In this document: piece by piece, positions 17,848 to 26,793 of the stretch
Layout of the letters: each line of letters begins with the position of its first letter
Position numbering within the stretch: position 1 is the stretch's first letter
Origin: Chitinophaga sp. S165
GTDB lineage: Bacteria; Bacteroidota; Bacteroidia; Chitinophagales; Chitinophagaceae
Reading direction: 5' to 3'
Assembly: GCF_003182155.1 (NCBI RefSeq)
Contig: NZ_QGTG01000001.1
Location: 850,390-914,389, forward strand
DNA: 64,000 nt
Program-made: the position numbers and the translations under genes
Notes under the pieces: model-generated
What the model was told of the DNA's origin: nothing
The model's input: the letters and a program-made list of their open reading frames with translations, nothing else
The model's database searches: none

Positions 17848-19014
17848 TTACTTTGAGAGGATAACGACCTTATTATCCTCAATCCGTGAGTGAACACCAT
17901 ATTGCTCCAGTACGTGTAATACGTCCCGAAGGTTTAATGTCCTGCTGATTCTTCCCCCAAATTCCCCTACTGTATTTCCTTTTGATTGATCAATAATTTC
18001 AACATCGTACCATCTCGACAACTGCCGCATAAGCGTCGGCAGGTCTGTATTGTCCAGTTCAAAAAAACCGGTCTTCCACGCCAGCGCCCTGTCAACATCT
18101 GCCGGTGCAACCGTCATTGCACCAGTATGCTCGTCCACGAGGGCTTGCTGGCCGGGTCGCAGCGTTTGCTGAGATCCGCCGCTTATTACTTTAACAGCAC
18201 CTGTTACCAGCGTGGTGACTGATTGCACTTCTTCGGTATAGGACATAATATTGAAATCGGTACCCAGTACTTCAACGACTTCTTTATTGTTCACCTTTAC
18301 GCTGAAAGGCTGATCCGCCCGTTTTGCTACTTCAAAGTATGCTTCGCCCTGAAGCTCCACTACCCTACTTCTTCCTGAGAACGCGGTAGGGTATTTCAAC
18401 CTGGAGGCAGCATTCAGCCAGACTTTTGTGCCATCAGGCAGTATAAGCTGAAACTGTCCTCCCCGGGGTACATAAAGTGTATTATAACTTACAGATGCCG
18501 GATCGCCGGACCCATGATATTGTAAAAGACCATTCTGCTGGTGAACGGCTGTAGTACCTTGCTGTATCTGCTGATTGCCCTTATCGTCCAATGCTACTTC
18601 TGCACCATCGGCCAGGGTAAGTATCGCCTTATTGCTACCCGGCGTACCTGGCTGGCTGGCTGCCGTTGCAGCTACCTCCACCCGCGCAGGACGTTGCCAG
18701 AGATAGATACCTGCACCGCATAATACCACCACCGCTGCCGCCCACCATATGTGACGGAAAGGACGTATGCTACGAACTATCCCTTGTGTTGCAGGAGCCG
18801 TTGTTTCCAGTATCGTTTCCAGTATTTCGGTACCGGCGCCTTCCCGCATTTTATATGCGGGTAGCCCCTGGGCACTATATTGGTCTATGAGCATTTTTAC
18901 CTGATCCTCATATTGTTTATCGCCCAACATCAGCCGAAGCTCGGCCATTTCGGCCTCTGTTTGCTGTTGCCGGACGTAACGGTCCATCAGATATAAAAGT
19001 CTTTCATTTAGCAT
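17848..19014 (-). CDS. FecR-family anti-sigma factor (DUF4974)
   Basis: A 388-residue anti-sigma factor with a cytoplasmic sigma-binding region (1-90), one membrane segment (about 90-107, IWWAAAVVVLCGAGIYLW), a FecR domain (about 170-280, with VPRGGQFQLILPDGTKVWLN, FEVAKRADQPFSVKVNN and VLGTDFNIMSY) and a C-terminal DUF4974 module ending DNKVVILSK. It is a paralogue of the protein at 527-1678, with the same order and closely similar key motifs. Its sigma factor lies 45 bases upstream and its receptor begins 218 bases downstream. It should release the sigma factor when the STN domain of the receptor signals ligand uptake; this is the known family mechanism. Confidence 0.94.
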   Translation of the reverse strand: MLNERLLYLMDRYVRQQQTEAEMAELRLMLGDKQYEDQVKMLIDQYSAQGLPAYKMREGAGTEILETILETTAPATQGIVRSIRPFRHIWWAAAVVVLCGAGIYLWQRPARVEVAATAASQPGTPGSNKAILTLADGAEVALDDKGNQQIQQGTTAVHQQNGLLQYHGSGDPASVSYNTLYVPRGGQFQLILPDGTKVWLNAASRLKYPTAFSGRSRVVELQGEAYFEVAKRADQPFSVKVNNKEVVEVLGTDFNIMSYTEEVQSVTTLVTGAVKVISGGSQQTLRPGQQALVDEHTGAMTVAPADVDRALAWKTGFFELDNTDLPTLMRQLSRWYDVEIIDQSKGNTVGEFGGRISRTLNLRDVLHVLEQYGVHSRIEDNKVVILSK

Positions 19015-19059
19015 AAATACCGCGGTTAATAGTAAAGACTACATTTTTAAAGGCGTGGG

Positions 19060-19671
19060 TTACATTGCCGGAAAAAAAAGTAGCAGATTTTTTAAAAGGA
19101 AGAATAATATGAGGGTAAAAGGCGTACGGGACGTGATGTAAGCCCTTATGGACCGCATGGCGCGGCTCATGTGAACTTTAACAGTTTCAGAGGATAGACC
19201 TAACCGGCCGGCAATGGCCTCCCGGGTTAATTGTTCTTCCCGGAACAGGATATATACCTGCTGCTGTTGTGGCGATAATTGTCTGATTGCCTCACGGAGA
19301 AGATTTTCCAGCTCCTTCCGGTGGATAGCTGCATCCACCTCTAAAGGTTCCACAGAGACATGATCATCCGCCAGCATTTCGTGCGCCTGCCGACGGGCGC
19401 TCGTTTTCAACCAGGTATAAATATAATTGCGGGCCAGAATAAAAAGCCACGATTCGAAGTCGCGGATCTCAGGCAGAGTTTCCTTTTGCATCCAGACCTT
19501 CAGAAATACGTCCTGGACGATCTCTTCGGCCACGACTTCAGACCTGGTAAGATGATAAGCGAGTGAGTAAATCTTCTCGTTGTAACGGGCATAGATAGCC
19601 TTGAATGCATCCTGTGCACCTTCTCTAATGCGCTGCAGTAATATTTTCTCGTTGTCTGGCTGATCAGGCAT
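19060..19671 (-). CDS. ECF RNA polymerase sigma-70 factor
   Basis: A 203-residue ECF sigma factor. Region 2 shows FKAIYARYNEKIYSLAYHLT and AEEIVQDVFLKVW (residues about 22-70); region 4 shows LSPQQQQVYILFREEQLTREAI and the recognition helix LSSETVKVHMSRAM (about 130-185). A hydrophobic C-terminal tail (LILFFLLKNLLLFF) follows, as in the other sigma factor of this window. It is followed by fecR, susC, susD, a lipoprotein and a metalloprotease, so it most likely controls that import and proteolysis set. No clear -7 box is visible upstream. Confidence 0.94.
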   Translation of the reverse strand: MPDQPDNEKILLQRIREGAQDAFKAIYARYNEKIYSLAYHLTRSEVVAEEIVQDVFLKVWMQKETLPEIRDFESWLFILARNYIYTWLKTSARRQAHEMLADDHVSVEPLEVDAAIHRKELENLLREAIRQLSPQQQQVYILFREEQLTREAIAGRLGLSSETVKVHMSRAMRSIRAYITSRTPFTLILFFLLKNLLLFFPAM

Positions 19672-19815
19672 TCCCGAACGTCTCTGAATGAATCTTTTCC
19701 AGCATAATCTGGTCTGTCCGGGCTAAAAATAATAAAAATAAACTTCACGCCCCAAAATTGCACCTGTGGCAGGTGCTCACTTTTTAAGGAGCCTATGTAC
19801 CGGATGCCTGTTTTT

Positions 19816-20787
19816 CTAGCCCAGCCGCTCCGCTTCCTGCTTCACCTCCGCCGGCACTGTCGTATTCAGTTTCTGCAATTCCAGGATCGTTGTATTGCCA
19901 GTTTCCCGGTACATCGGTACAAAGCGCCTGTTGAACTGTATTTCCTCCCAGGTATAAGAGGTCCGTTTCAATACTGAACTGGAAAACACTTCGTCAAATC
20001 CCTGCACATGCACATAGATCTCTACATCCGCAGCTTTTATATCCTCTTCGTTCAAACCCAGTAAAGGACTGTCTTCATCAATTGCATGCACCACCGTCCA
20101 GTTCATAGGCAGGTTCTGTATACGGCTGCGTTCCAGCTTAAGCTCAAAGAACCGGTATACCGGTTTACCATCCTCCGGTACAAGCAGTGCCAGATTAGCC
20201 TTTACATCGACGCCGGTGAGCGTATGCATCGCTTTAAAGGAAGCAAAGCGGAACATCAGGCCCATTTTATCTTTGTAGGGCGCTATTACAGCATGATCGC
20301 TGAATTTGAGGAAAGCTTTGGGCTTCGAAAAACGTCCATAGATTAAACCCGTGAAAACTGCCAGGTACAGGAAGCCGTTCAATGCTTCAATGGATGCTAC
20401 CAGATTGACGCCGTCTCCCACCGGGTTTACGCGGCCGTAACCAACTGTCGTGAAGGTTTCCGTACTGAAGAAATAGATCTCCTTGAACTGCTGCCACTCT
20501 GAAGTTCCCAGAACGCCCTGGAACTCTTGTGCGCCGAGTCCCAGATAGATCAATGTATAAACCAGGTTGATAGATACAAAGAAGATGATGATGGCTAAGA
20601 AGAATTTCCAGGAAGAAAGGTTGAGTAATGTATGGTAAATGCTCACACGCTCCCAAACCGGTATCCCTTCTTTACGCAGGTTGAACGAACCATCCTTGTT
20701 TATAAAGCGGCCCACAGAGCTGTTGGAACTGCTGCCAAAACCGGTATCGTCATTGGTCCTGGAAAAGGGATTAATACGTAAAGCCAT
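19816..20787 (-). CDS. inward-rectifier (Kir-type) potassium channel
   Basis: A 323-residue prokaryotic Kir channel (IRK family). It has an N-terminal slide helix region (WERVSIYHTLLNLSSWKFF), a first membrane helix, a pore loop with the K+ filter TVGYGR in TFTTVGYGRVNP, a second membrane helix, and a C-terminal immunoglobulin-like cytoplasmic domain (FKAMHTLTGVDVKANLALL; WTVVHAIDEDSPL) that gates the pore. The frame is open to a TTG at 20811, but that codon lies inside a perfect -7 promoter element (20809-20816), so the ATG at 20787 is chosen. It is a lone gene. The function, K+ flux through the inner membrane, is known from the family; the gating signal is not visible. Confidence 0.92.
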   Translation of the reverse strand: MALRINPFSRTNDDTGFGSSSNSSVGRFINKDGSFNLRKEGIPVWERVSIYHTLLNLSSWKFFLAIIIFFVSINLVYTLIYLGLGAQEFQGVLGTSEWQQFKEIYFFSTETFTTVGYGRVNPVGDGVNLVASIEALNGFLYLAVFTGLIYGRFSKPKAFLKFSDHAVIAPYKDKMGLMFRFASFKAMHTLTGVDVKANLALLVPEDGKPVYRFFELKLERSRIQNLPMNWTVVHAIDEDSPLLGLNEEDIKAADVEIYVHVQGFDEVFSSSVLKRTSYTWEEIQFNRRFVPMYRETGNTTILELQKLNTTVPAEVKQEAERLG

Positions 20788-20808
20788 ATAAGGAAAATCT
20801 TTATGAGG

Positions 20809-20840
20809 CAAAACTAAAACTTAGATTTCACTTTTGCCAA
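20809..20840 (-). promoter_or_regulatory. Bacteroidota-type promoter of the Kir channel gene
   Basis: On the minus strand TAGTTTTG (20816 to 20809) is an exact match to the -7 consensus TAnnTTTG, and a TTG at 20840-20838 lies 21 bases upstream as a -33 element. The first ATG of the channel follows 22 bases after the -7 box. This decides the start codon in favour of 20787. Confidence 0.6.
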
Positions 20841-21140
20841 TCCTCCCCGGTTACGTCTGCATACAGATTCCGCTTAGTAGCACAGGAGCTGATGATGACC
20901 TGCCTCAGTAACGAAATACGTATTTATATCGACGCGCTGATAACGCGATTTTGTCTTTAGATCGATGCTAAAAGTGTAAAAATTGTGTGCTGTTTTCTTT
21001 TTACATCACAAAGCTAAATATAAAACCGATGCGGGAAATACGTAATTTAAAAGGCATAACAAACACGTTCTCAATCAATTAAAATACATTACAAAATAAC
21101 ACTATTCCAAAATCGCGGTGTTAAAACTCCGGTTAGATAT

Positions 21141-21240
21141 CGCTCAGATATCGCTTAGATACCGCTCATCCTACGTTGATCCTACGTTCATGAACGTAAG
21201 ATTAACGTAGGATGAGCGGTATCTAAGCGATATCTGAGCG
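21141..21240. repeat. 100-base near-perfect palindrome built from 11-base units
   Basis: The arms 21141-21177 and 21204-21240 are exact inverted copies of 37 bases. The 26 bases between continue the symmetry (centre TTCATGAA at 21187-21194) with only two mismatches, at 21178/21203 and 21182/21199. The sequence also divides into ten 11-base units from 21134 to 21243: three ending GATAYCGCT, two ending TCCTACGTT, then the mirrored forms. It lies 49 bases after the stop of the FG-GAP gene at 21290 and about 350 bases upstream of the Kir channel start. It could be a REP/MITE-like mobile palindrome, a multi-site operator with helical phasing, or a strong 3' structure. No poly-T tract follows. No other copy was noticed in this window. 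Confidence 0.9.
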
Positions 21241-21289
21241 AATATTAATCAAACGCTCTTAAGGCATTCAGCAAAAGTAAGAAACTTCA

Positions 21290-23311
21290 CTAACGTCCGG
21301 GACGTCTTTTCCTCTCAGCCGTCCTTTGGTTTGACGCCGCATTCTGAGGATTTGCCATACGTGCCGGCGTATAAGGAGCCCCCAGGAAGATCGCAGCGAT
21401 CCCCTCTTGAGGCTGTGGATTATTACACTGCGGAGCCCCTACTAATAAATCAGGATATCCATCTCCGTTCACGTCGCCTACACCCGCAACTGAAGATCCC
21501 AGCAAGGCATTCGTCTTATCACTATGAATATATCCTGCTGCCCAGAAATTTATGCCGGGAGGATATCCATAATACATGAATACTGCACCTTCCCGTTCCT
21601 CCTGACTTTCGTCCCAACCGTCTTTCCATTTAGGTGCACCTACCACGGCATCGTCAAATCCATCCTGATTTATATCGCCGACAAATGCGATCTGTGATGC
21701 GTAAAGCGTTGAATCCTGTCCTGAAGTAACAACTTGATGAGGCGTAGTGACGATACCTGTACTGCTACCGATATAAAGAAAAAATGCGCCAGACTGCAGG
21801 CGATTATGTTCTATGTCCGCATAATCTTTTGCACCCACTATTATATCATCATATCCATCGCCATTTACATCTCCACCTCCCGCAATTGCACTACCAAAAG
21901 ATCCTGCCTGATCGGGACGCGGTATAGTTTGGGAAGGCGTCATCTCCACACCGCTAAAATCGCCATTAAAGATGTACAGCCCTTCATTAGATACCACCAT
22001 TATTGCACGTGAACCGGCTCCGCTGATACTTCCGGCATCCGACACCTTTGAACCGAAACGGGTGGCTCCGCCAACAGCGAGTTCCGACGTGAATGCGAAT
22101 TCCAGACCCCAGCTAGTTCCGTATACAACGGTCACATAACCTTCACCGTTATCTGCTCCGATCAGCACATCATCGTTCCCGTCCCCATCAATGTCTGGCG
22201 CAATAGCCACACTAACACCAAAATGATCGCCTTGTCTTGAAGAGCGGATTATTTCTGGAGTAGTGCTAGTACCTGCAGCTGATCCATAATAAACGTACAC
22301 CATGCCTGTATCGTTATTAAAGGTGCCTGCATGATAAGGAACTCCTACCAGTACATCATCAAATCCATCACCATTTACATCTCCGCCGCCAGCTATATAC
22401 TCTCCAAAATGCCCTTCCGGAACATTTTTTTCCAGCAAGGTGTAATTGTTAGGATTTATACCATTAGGCCCGCTACCGTAAAAAATAAATACAGCTCCTT
22501 CATGGGATTCTCCTTTGCTATAATAAGGCGCACCTACTACTACATCGGGATATCCGTCGGCATTTACGTCTCCGGCTGAGGAAACCGCAGCACCCATTTG
22601 AGCGCCTGCCTGATCCGATTGCATGATGGTCCTCGCATATAACAATGTCAGCTCGCCTACGATAGATTGAAGTGAAAGCGGGAATGCTGCGTGTTCAGCA
22701 TCTACCGATATTTCTACCTGGTTTTGATGTACAGTAAAATGTGCGGGCAGCTTTTTACCCTTTGCATCCGTTACTTTCAGATCGCTATAATCGAGCTCCT
22801 GTCCTTTGTTTTCAAACGCAAGACTGGTAGCGCTTTTGTATCGTGCATTCCAGCCTTCTTCCGGTTGCAGCTGCACGGTTACTTTACCGGTTGCAGTCCC
22901 CGCTTCCTGGATGATAAATTTCTGCTGAATGCCCTTTTCATCATTAGTATATTCAACTTTAAAATGATGATCATGGTTAAACTGCACGCTATTTTCATTC
23001 ATCGAAACCAGCGGCTGTGCCACGGGATTATATCCGCCTACTTCTTTTACCGTTAATTTAAACGCCCATTGCTGATCCGCTTTTTCGGATACAATGTTCA
23101 ATTCATTTCCGGTGTAAGAAGCCTTTAAACCATTCACTGGATTAGGGCTATGATAAGTTGTTGTATTATCTTGCTTTTTGATGAAGTATTCAATCTTTTC
23201 AACCTGCTTTTGTGCTTTCTGCAGCAGTTCCTTGTCAATAACCGGCGAAGAAGTTGCGTGTGCAGCCAGTGCCGTAAAAACTAAAAGACCTGAAAAATAT
23301 TGCTTTTTCAT
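21290..23311 (-). CDS. FG-GAP/integrin-alpha repeat surface protein, no T9SS tail
   Basis: A 673-residue exported protein with signal peptide (ending LAAHA), an N-terminal beta region of about 210 residues, and about seven FG-GAP repeats with the Ca2+-binding loop D-x-N-x-D-G-x-x-D (for example GDVNADGYPDVVVGAPYY), giving a seven-bladed integrin-alpha-like propeller. It is a close tandem paralogue of the next gene upstream (23389-25557). That paralogue ends in a type IX secretion sorting domain; this one stops just after the propeller (AIFLGAPYTPARMA) with a short basic tail (AERKRRPGR). Loss of the sorting domain would change its location. The 100-base palindrome begins 49 bases after its stop, so the 3' end may have been replaced. 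Adhesion or matrix binding is the usual role of such propellers. Confidence 0.88.
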   Translation of the reverse strand: MKKQYFSGLLVFTALAAHATSSPVIDKELLQKAQKQVEKIEYFIKKQDNTTTYHSPNPVNGLKASYTGNELNIVSEKADQQWAFKLTVKEVGGYNPVAQPLVSMNENSVQFNHDHHFKVEYTNDEKGIQQKFIIQEAGTATGKVTVQLQPEEGWNARYKSATSLAFENKGQELDYSDLKVTDAKGKKLPAHFTVHQNQVEISVDAEHAAFPLSLQSIVGELTLLYARTIMQSDQAGAQMGAAVSSAGDVNADGYPDVVVGAPYYSKGESHEGAVFIFYGSGPNGINPNNYTLLEKNVPEGHFGEYIAGGGDVNGDGFDDVLVGVPYHAGTFNNDTGMVYVYYGSAAGTSTTPEIIRSSRQGDHFGVSVAIAPDIDGDGNDDVLIGADNGEGYVTVVYGTSWGLEFAFTSELAVGGATRFGSKVSDAGSISGAGSRAIMVVSNEGLYIFNGDFSGVEMTPSQTIPRPDQAGSFGSAIAGGGDVNGDGYDDIIVGAKDYADIEHNRLQSGAFFLYIGSSTGIVTTPHQVVTSGQDSTLYASQIAFVGDINQDGFDDAVVGAPKWKDGWDESQEEREGAVFMYYGYPPGINFWAAGYIHSDKTNALLGSSVAGVGDVNGDGYPDLLVGAPQCNNPQPQEGIAAIFLGAPYTPARMANPQNAASNQRTAERKRRPGR

Positions 23312-23388
23312 GGTGAGGATATTATAGGTTATACATTAGGGGTGAGTAAACCGCCCGGATCAGCTATCCGGGGAGTGTGATACATGGA

Positions 23389-25557
23389 CTATTGTTTAAT
23401 TATTTTTTCCCTGATCACTTTACTGCCATTATTAATAATTACAAAGTAGGTACCCGGAACGAGTGTACTCACATCAATAGCCTGGTTGCCATTTTCCACT
23501 TTTCCTATTTGTACGGTCTTTACAATAGCTCCAGTTACATCTGTTATCTGAACATAAGTATCTGCTTTCGTGTCCAAACCTTCGAACTGAACAGACAGAT
23601 TGTTTACTACCGGGTTAGGGAAAGTTTTCACAACTGCGGATGTTTTTGTTTCTACAACACCGTCAGATTTAGGTTCAGCCATTCGTGCAAGACTATATGC
23701 ACCACCCAGATAAACCAGGCCCACTCCTTCATCGATCTGGCCCCTGTCGTATAACGGTGCGCCTACTATAATATCGCCATATCCATCTCCATTTACATCT
23801 CCTGCACCTGCTACTGCATTCAACCAGGAGGTAGCGACGGTGGGCTGTATGGTGGCTCCAGCCGAAGAGCTCAAACCGGATGATGAACCATAATAGAGGG
23901 ACGCTCTTCCTACATTCGGCGTTAAGGTTGAACTTTCCCATGCTGGTGCTGAAACAATTACCTCCTGGTATCCATCGTTATTGACATCTCCTGCAAATGC
24001 CACCTGTGAGGCGAACAGGGCAGAATCCTTGTCTCCTTTTATTATCAGGTTAGGCGTGTCAAACGTTGGGTTACCAGGGCTGTTATAATCCCAATAGCCG
24101 TAATAAACATACAATGCTCCTGAATGATTGAGGCTACCGTCTGCATAGTCTTTTGCGCCCACGATCATATCATCATATCCATCACCATTTATATCACGTT
24201 GACCAGCTATAGAGCAGCCAAATGATATTCCCGGAGCGGGACTGTGTATAATAGTAGGGAAGTCAACTTCTATCTCATAGTTGCTATGCCAGAACAGATA
24301 CAGATCTTCAGCAGCTGCGATCATCACGGAACGTCCGAGTCCGAATCCATATATATCTCCGGCGCCCGCTACTTTTGTTCCAAAGCCTGTCGTTCCGCTG
24401 ATAGCGATTTCGGTCATCAGAGAATTTTTTATTCCCCAGATAGTGCCATAGTAAACGGTCACGTATCCTTCTCCGGCGTTTGCGCCGATAAGAATATCGT
24501 CGGTGCCGTCAAACTCCAGGTCTTTGGCAATAGCCACGCTAATTCCAAAATTATCTCCCTGCCTTACAGAACGCAGAATATAGGGAGTAGGGTTCAGCCC
24601 TGCAGCCGAGCCGGAATAGACATATACATACCCGGTATCATTACCCGGCATACCGGCCCTATGCGGCACTCCTACTACCACATCATCGTAGCCATCACCA
24701 TTGATGTCTCCACCGCCGGCCAGTATCTCGCCAAAATGCGCATTTACGACATTCCCTTCCAACACAGTGAAAACATTGGGATTGATACCATTCGGTGTAC
24801 TACCGTAATGAATATATACGGCTCCTTCCGCCGTCTGTCCATTGGCATAATAGGGTGCGCCTACTATCACATCATCATAGCCATCACCATTGATGTCTCC
24901 GGCTCCTGTAACTGCTGCTCCTAATTGGGCACCTGCCAGATTACGTTCCAGACGGCTTTTTGCTTGTAGTTCCGACAAGGTACCTACGACAGTCTGAATT
25001 GAAAGCGGGTATGCTGCCTGTTCTGCATCAACAGCTATCTCTACTTGATTTTGCTGTACGGTGAAGTGTGCGGGCAGCTTTTTACCTTTTGCATCCTGTA
25101 CTTCAAGATCACTGTAATTAAGTATTTGCCCGTTGTTACTGAAGGTGAGGCTGTTTGCGCCACCGTACATAGCAAGCCAACTATTCGCCGGTTGAAGTTG
25201 TACCGTCGGCGTACTATTAGGCTCCGCGGGTTCCCGGATGATAAAACGCTGACGGATACCTTGTTCATCATTTGTGTATTCCACCTGGAAATGATGATCA
25301 TGGTCGAATCGTACCTTGTTATTTTGCCTCGTCATAAGAGGCGATGATGCAGGTTTATGTCCGTTTACGGCCTTTATCGCCAGGCTAAACGTCCATTGTT
25401 GTTCCGCGTCCTGCGGAGTAATGCTCACTGCGTCGGCAGTATAACTTGCGTTAAGACCTTTCTCAGGCCCCGGACTATTGTCCGTAACGGGGAAAGTATT
25501 AGCTCGTACGCCAACGCCAATAAGCAGTAAAAGAACTGGAATGTAGTACTTTTTCAT
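23389..25557 (-). CDS. FG-GAP/integrin-alpha repeat protein with T9SS sorting domain
   Basis: A 722-residue surface protein. Signal peptide MKKYYIPVLLLLIGVGVRA; a beta-rich N-terminal region with VRFDHDHHFQVEYTNDEQGI, nearly the same as in its paralogue; seven FG-GAP repeats with calcium loops (GDINGDGYDDVIVGAPYY); and a C-terminal type A sorting domain of about 80 residues opening FPNPVVNNLSVQFEG and ending GTYFVIINNGSKVIREKI. The sorting domain means export through the type IX system and attachment to, or release from, the cell surface. The frame is open upstream to 25722, but the ATG at 25557 starts a proper signal peptide. It lies 77 bases before its paralogue on the same strand, so they arose by tandem duplication. 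Confidence 0.93.
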   Translation of the reverse strand: MKKYYIPVLLLLIGVGVRANTFPVTDNSPGPEKGLNASYTADAVSITPQDAEQQWTFSLAIKAVNGHKPASSPLMTRQNNKVRFDHDHHFQVEYTNDEQGIRQRFIIREPAEPNSTPTVQLQPANSWLAMYGGANSLTFSNNGQILNYSDLEVQDAKGKKLPAHFTVQQNQVEIAVDAEQAAYPLSIQTVVGTLSELQAKSRLERNLAGAQLGAAVTGAGDINGDGYDDVIVGAPYYANGQTAEGAVYIHYGSTPNGINPNVFTVLEGNVVNAHFGEILAGGGDINGDGYDDVVVGVPHRAGMPGNDTGYVYVYSGSAAGLNPTPYILRSVRQGDNFGISVAIAKDLEFDGTDDILIGANAGEGYVTVYYGTIWGIKNSLMTEIAISGTTGFGTKVAGAGDIYGFGLGRSVMIAAAEDLYLFWHSNYEIEVDFPTIIHSPAPGISFGCSIAGQRDINGDGYDDMIVGAKDYADGSLNHSGALYVYYGYWDYNSPGNPTFDTPNLIIKGDKDSALFASQVAFAGDVNNDGYQEVIVSAPAWESSTLTPNVGRASLYYGSSSGLSSSAGATIQPTVATSWLNAVAGAGDVNGDGYGDIIVGAPLYDRGQIDEGVGLVYLGGAYSLARMAEPKSDGVVETKTSAVVKTFPNPVVNNLSVQFEGLDTKADTYVQITDVTGAIVKTVQIGKVENGNQAIDVSTLVPGTYFVIINNGSKVIREKIIKQ

Positions 25558-25785
25558 GGTGAGGGTTATATGGGTTTTATAATATAGGGTTGAATATTTA
25601 AAGGTATATCGGGTTAAGATTTTGACTACCCAAAGTAGGAAAAAAGCCTGAAAAGAATCATTATATCTTTTATAATAGTAAAGGTTTCGAGAACTAAAAT
25701 ATAATATACAACTTTGCAGCAACAGCGTAACTTGTTAAACAAAACGGTCTTATAGGCTATTCGCGAATAACAATCCGAAAGAACT

Positions 25786-26564
25786 ATGTCAGTTACTAAA
25801 AAAATATCCGCTTTATTGGTCTTTCTGTTATGCAGTCTTACTGTTTATTGTCAGTCAAACAGTTATCTTTTGATTGCCCACCGCGGCGGTGTAGTTGATA
25901 GTCTGCGGGAAGAGAATAGTATGGAAGCGCTTCAGGAAGCCGGCAAACGGGGATATTACATGATTGAAGTTGACGTACGGCTCACCAGCGATAGCATATT
26001 GGTAACGCATCATGATGCTAATCTTAAACGGACTTTCGGCATAGATACTTCGCTATCCGCGATGACCTGGAAGGCACTAAGTATATTGAAGAATAACAAC
26101 GGCTATCGTATCCTGTCGTTTGAGGATGTTTTAAAAGCGGCAAAGGGGCGTCTACAGATCATGATCGATCTGAAAATACGCGGCAACCATCCAGCTATCT
26201 TCGGATGATAGCCCTGCTTAAAAAGTATGACCTGAATGAGCAGGCGCTTATGATTGGAACAGACGAATCAACACCATTCTTCACCGGCAAAATAAAACTC
26301 AGTTGTACCAGAGCACAACTTGAAGAGAACATGAATAAAAAAAGCTTCAGCCCTTCGCATTACTATCTTTTTTCCGGCGATATCTCAGCCGAAGATGTTA
26401 GCTGGACGAAACAGCACCATATCCTGACTGTGGGTGTTGTAAACGCCTGGAGTTTCAAAAATGGCAATAGCATGGCGCTGGCACAGGAACAGGCACAGCG
26501 TCTAATCAAAGCTGGTGTGACTTGTTTTCAGATAGACAGTATCTTTGAGCCGTTCTTACGATAG
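25786..26564 (+). pseudogene. glycerophosphodiester phosphodiesterase, split by a frameshift
   Basis: Two overlapping frames together encode one GDPD-family protein of about 259 residues. The first (25786-26208) has a signal peptide, the catalytic AHRGG motif, metal ligands in YMIEVDVRLTSDS and the second histidine in VTHHD. The second (26205-26564) carries the C-terminal half, ending AGVTCFQIDSIFEPFL. They meet at ATGA (26205-26208). A single missing base before this point would restore a continuous reading (IFxMIALLKKY), so a one-base deletion is the simple explanation. The overlap might still allow stop-start translation of two halves. The intact enzyme would hydrolyse glycerophosphodiesters in the periplasm. 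A sequencing error in the source is also possible. Confidence 0.8.
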
Positions 26565-26793
26565 GCTAACAGCTATTAATCAATTAAAGAATCAATTTGA
26601 CGGATCAGGCATCAGAGTTCCTTGTGGGGCTACTGTATAGTTTCAGACACATTAACATCTCTCATGATATAAAAATTGTGATTTTCCCTGATAATCAGGG
26701 AAAGCCAGTTAACAGGATGTATTTTTTTCCTCCCAATTACCGACCTTTGCCCCTGGAAGGCACACGCCTGCCACTTTAAAATATCATACGTCA
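26565..26793. other. intergenic region with a 9-pair hairpin
   Basis: The only clear structure is TTTCCCTGA-TAA-TCAGGGAAA at 26683-26703, a perfect 9-pair hairpin about 90 bases upstream of the pseudouridine synthase start. It has no T run on either side, so it looks more like a leader structure or a protein site than a terminator. No gene was seen here. Confidence 0.45.

Noticed and set aside
20787..20811. TTG start of the Kir channel at 20811
   Set aside because: The TTG lies inside an exact -7 promoter box, so translation most likely begins at the ATG at 20787.
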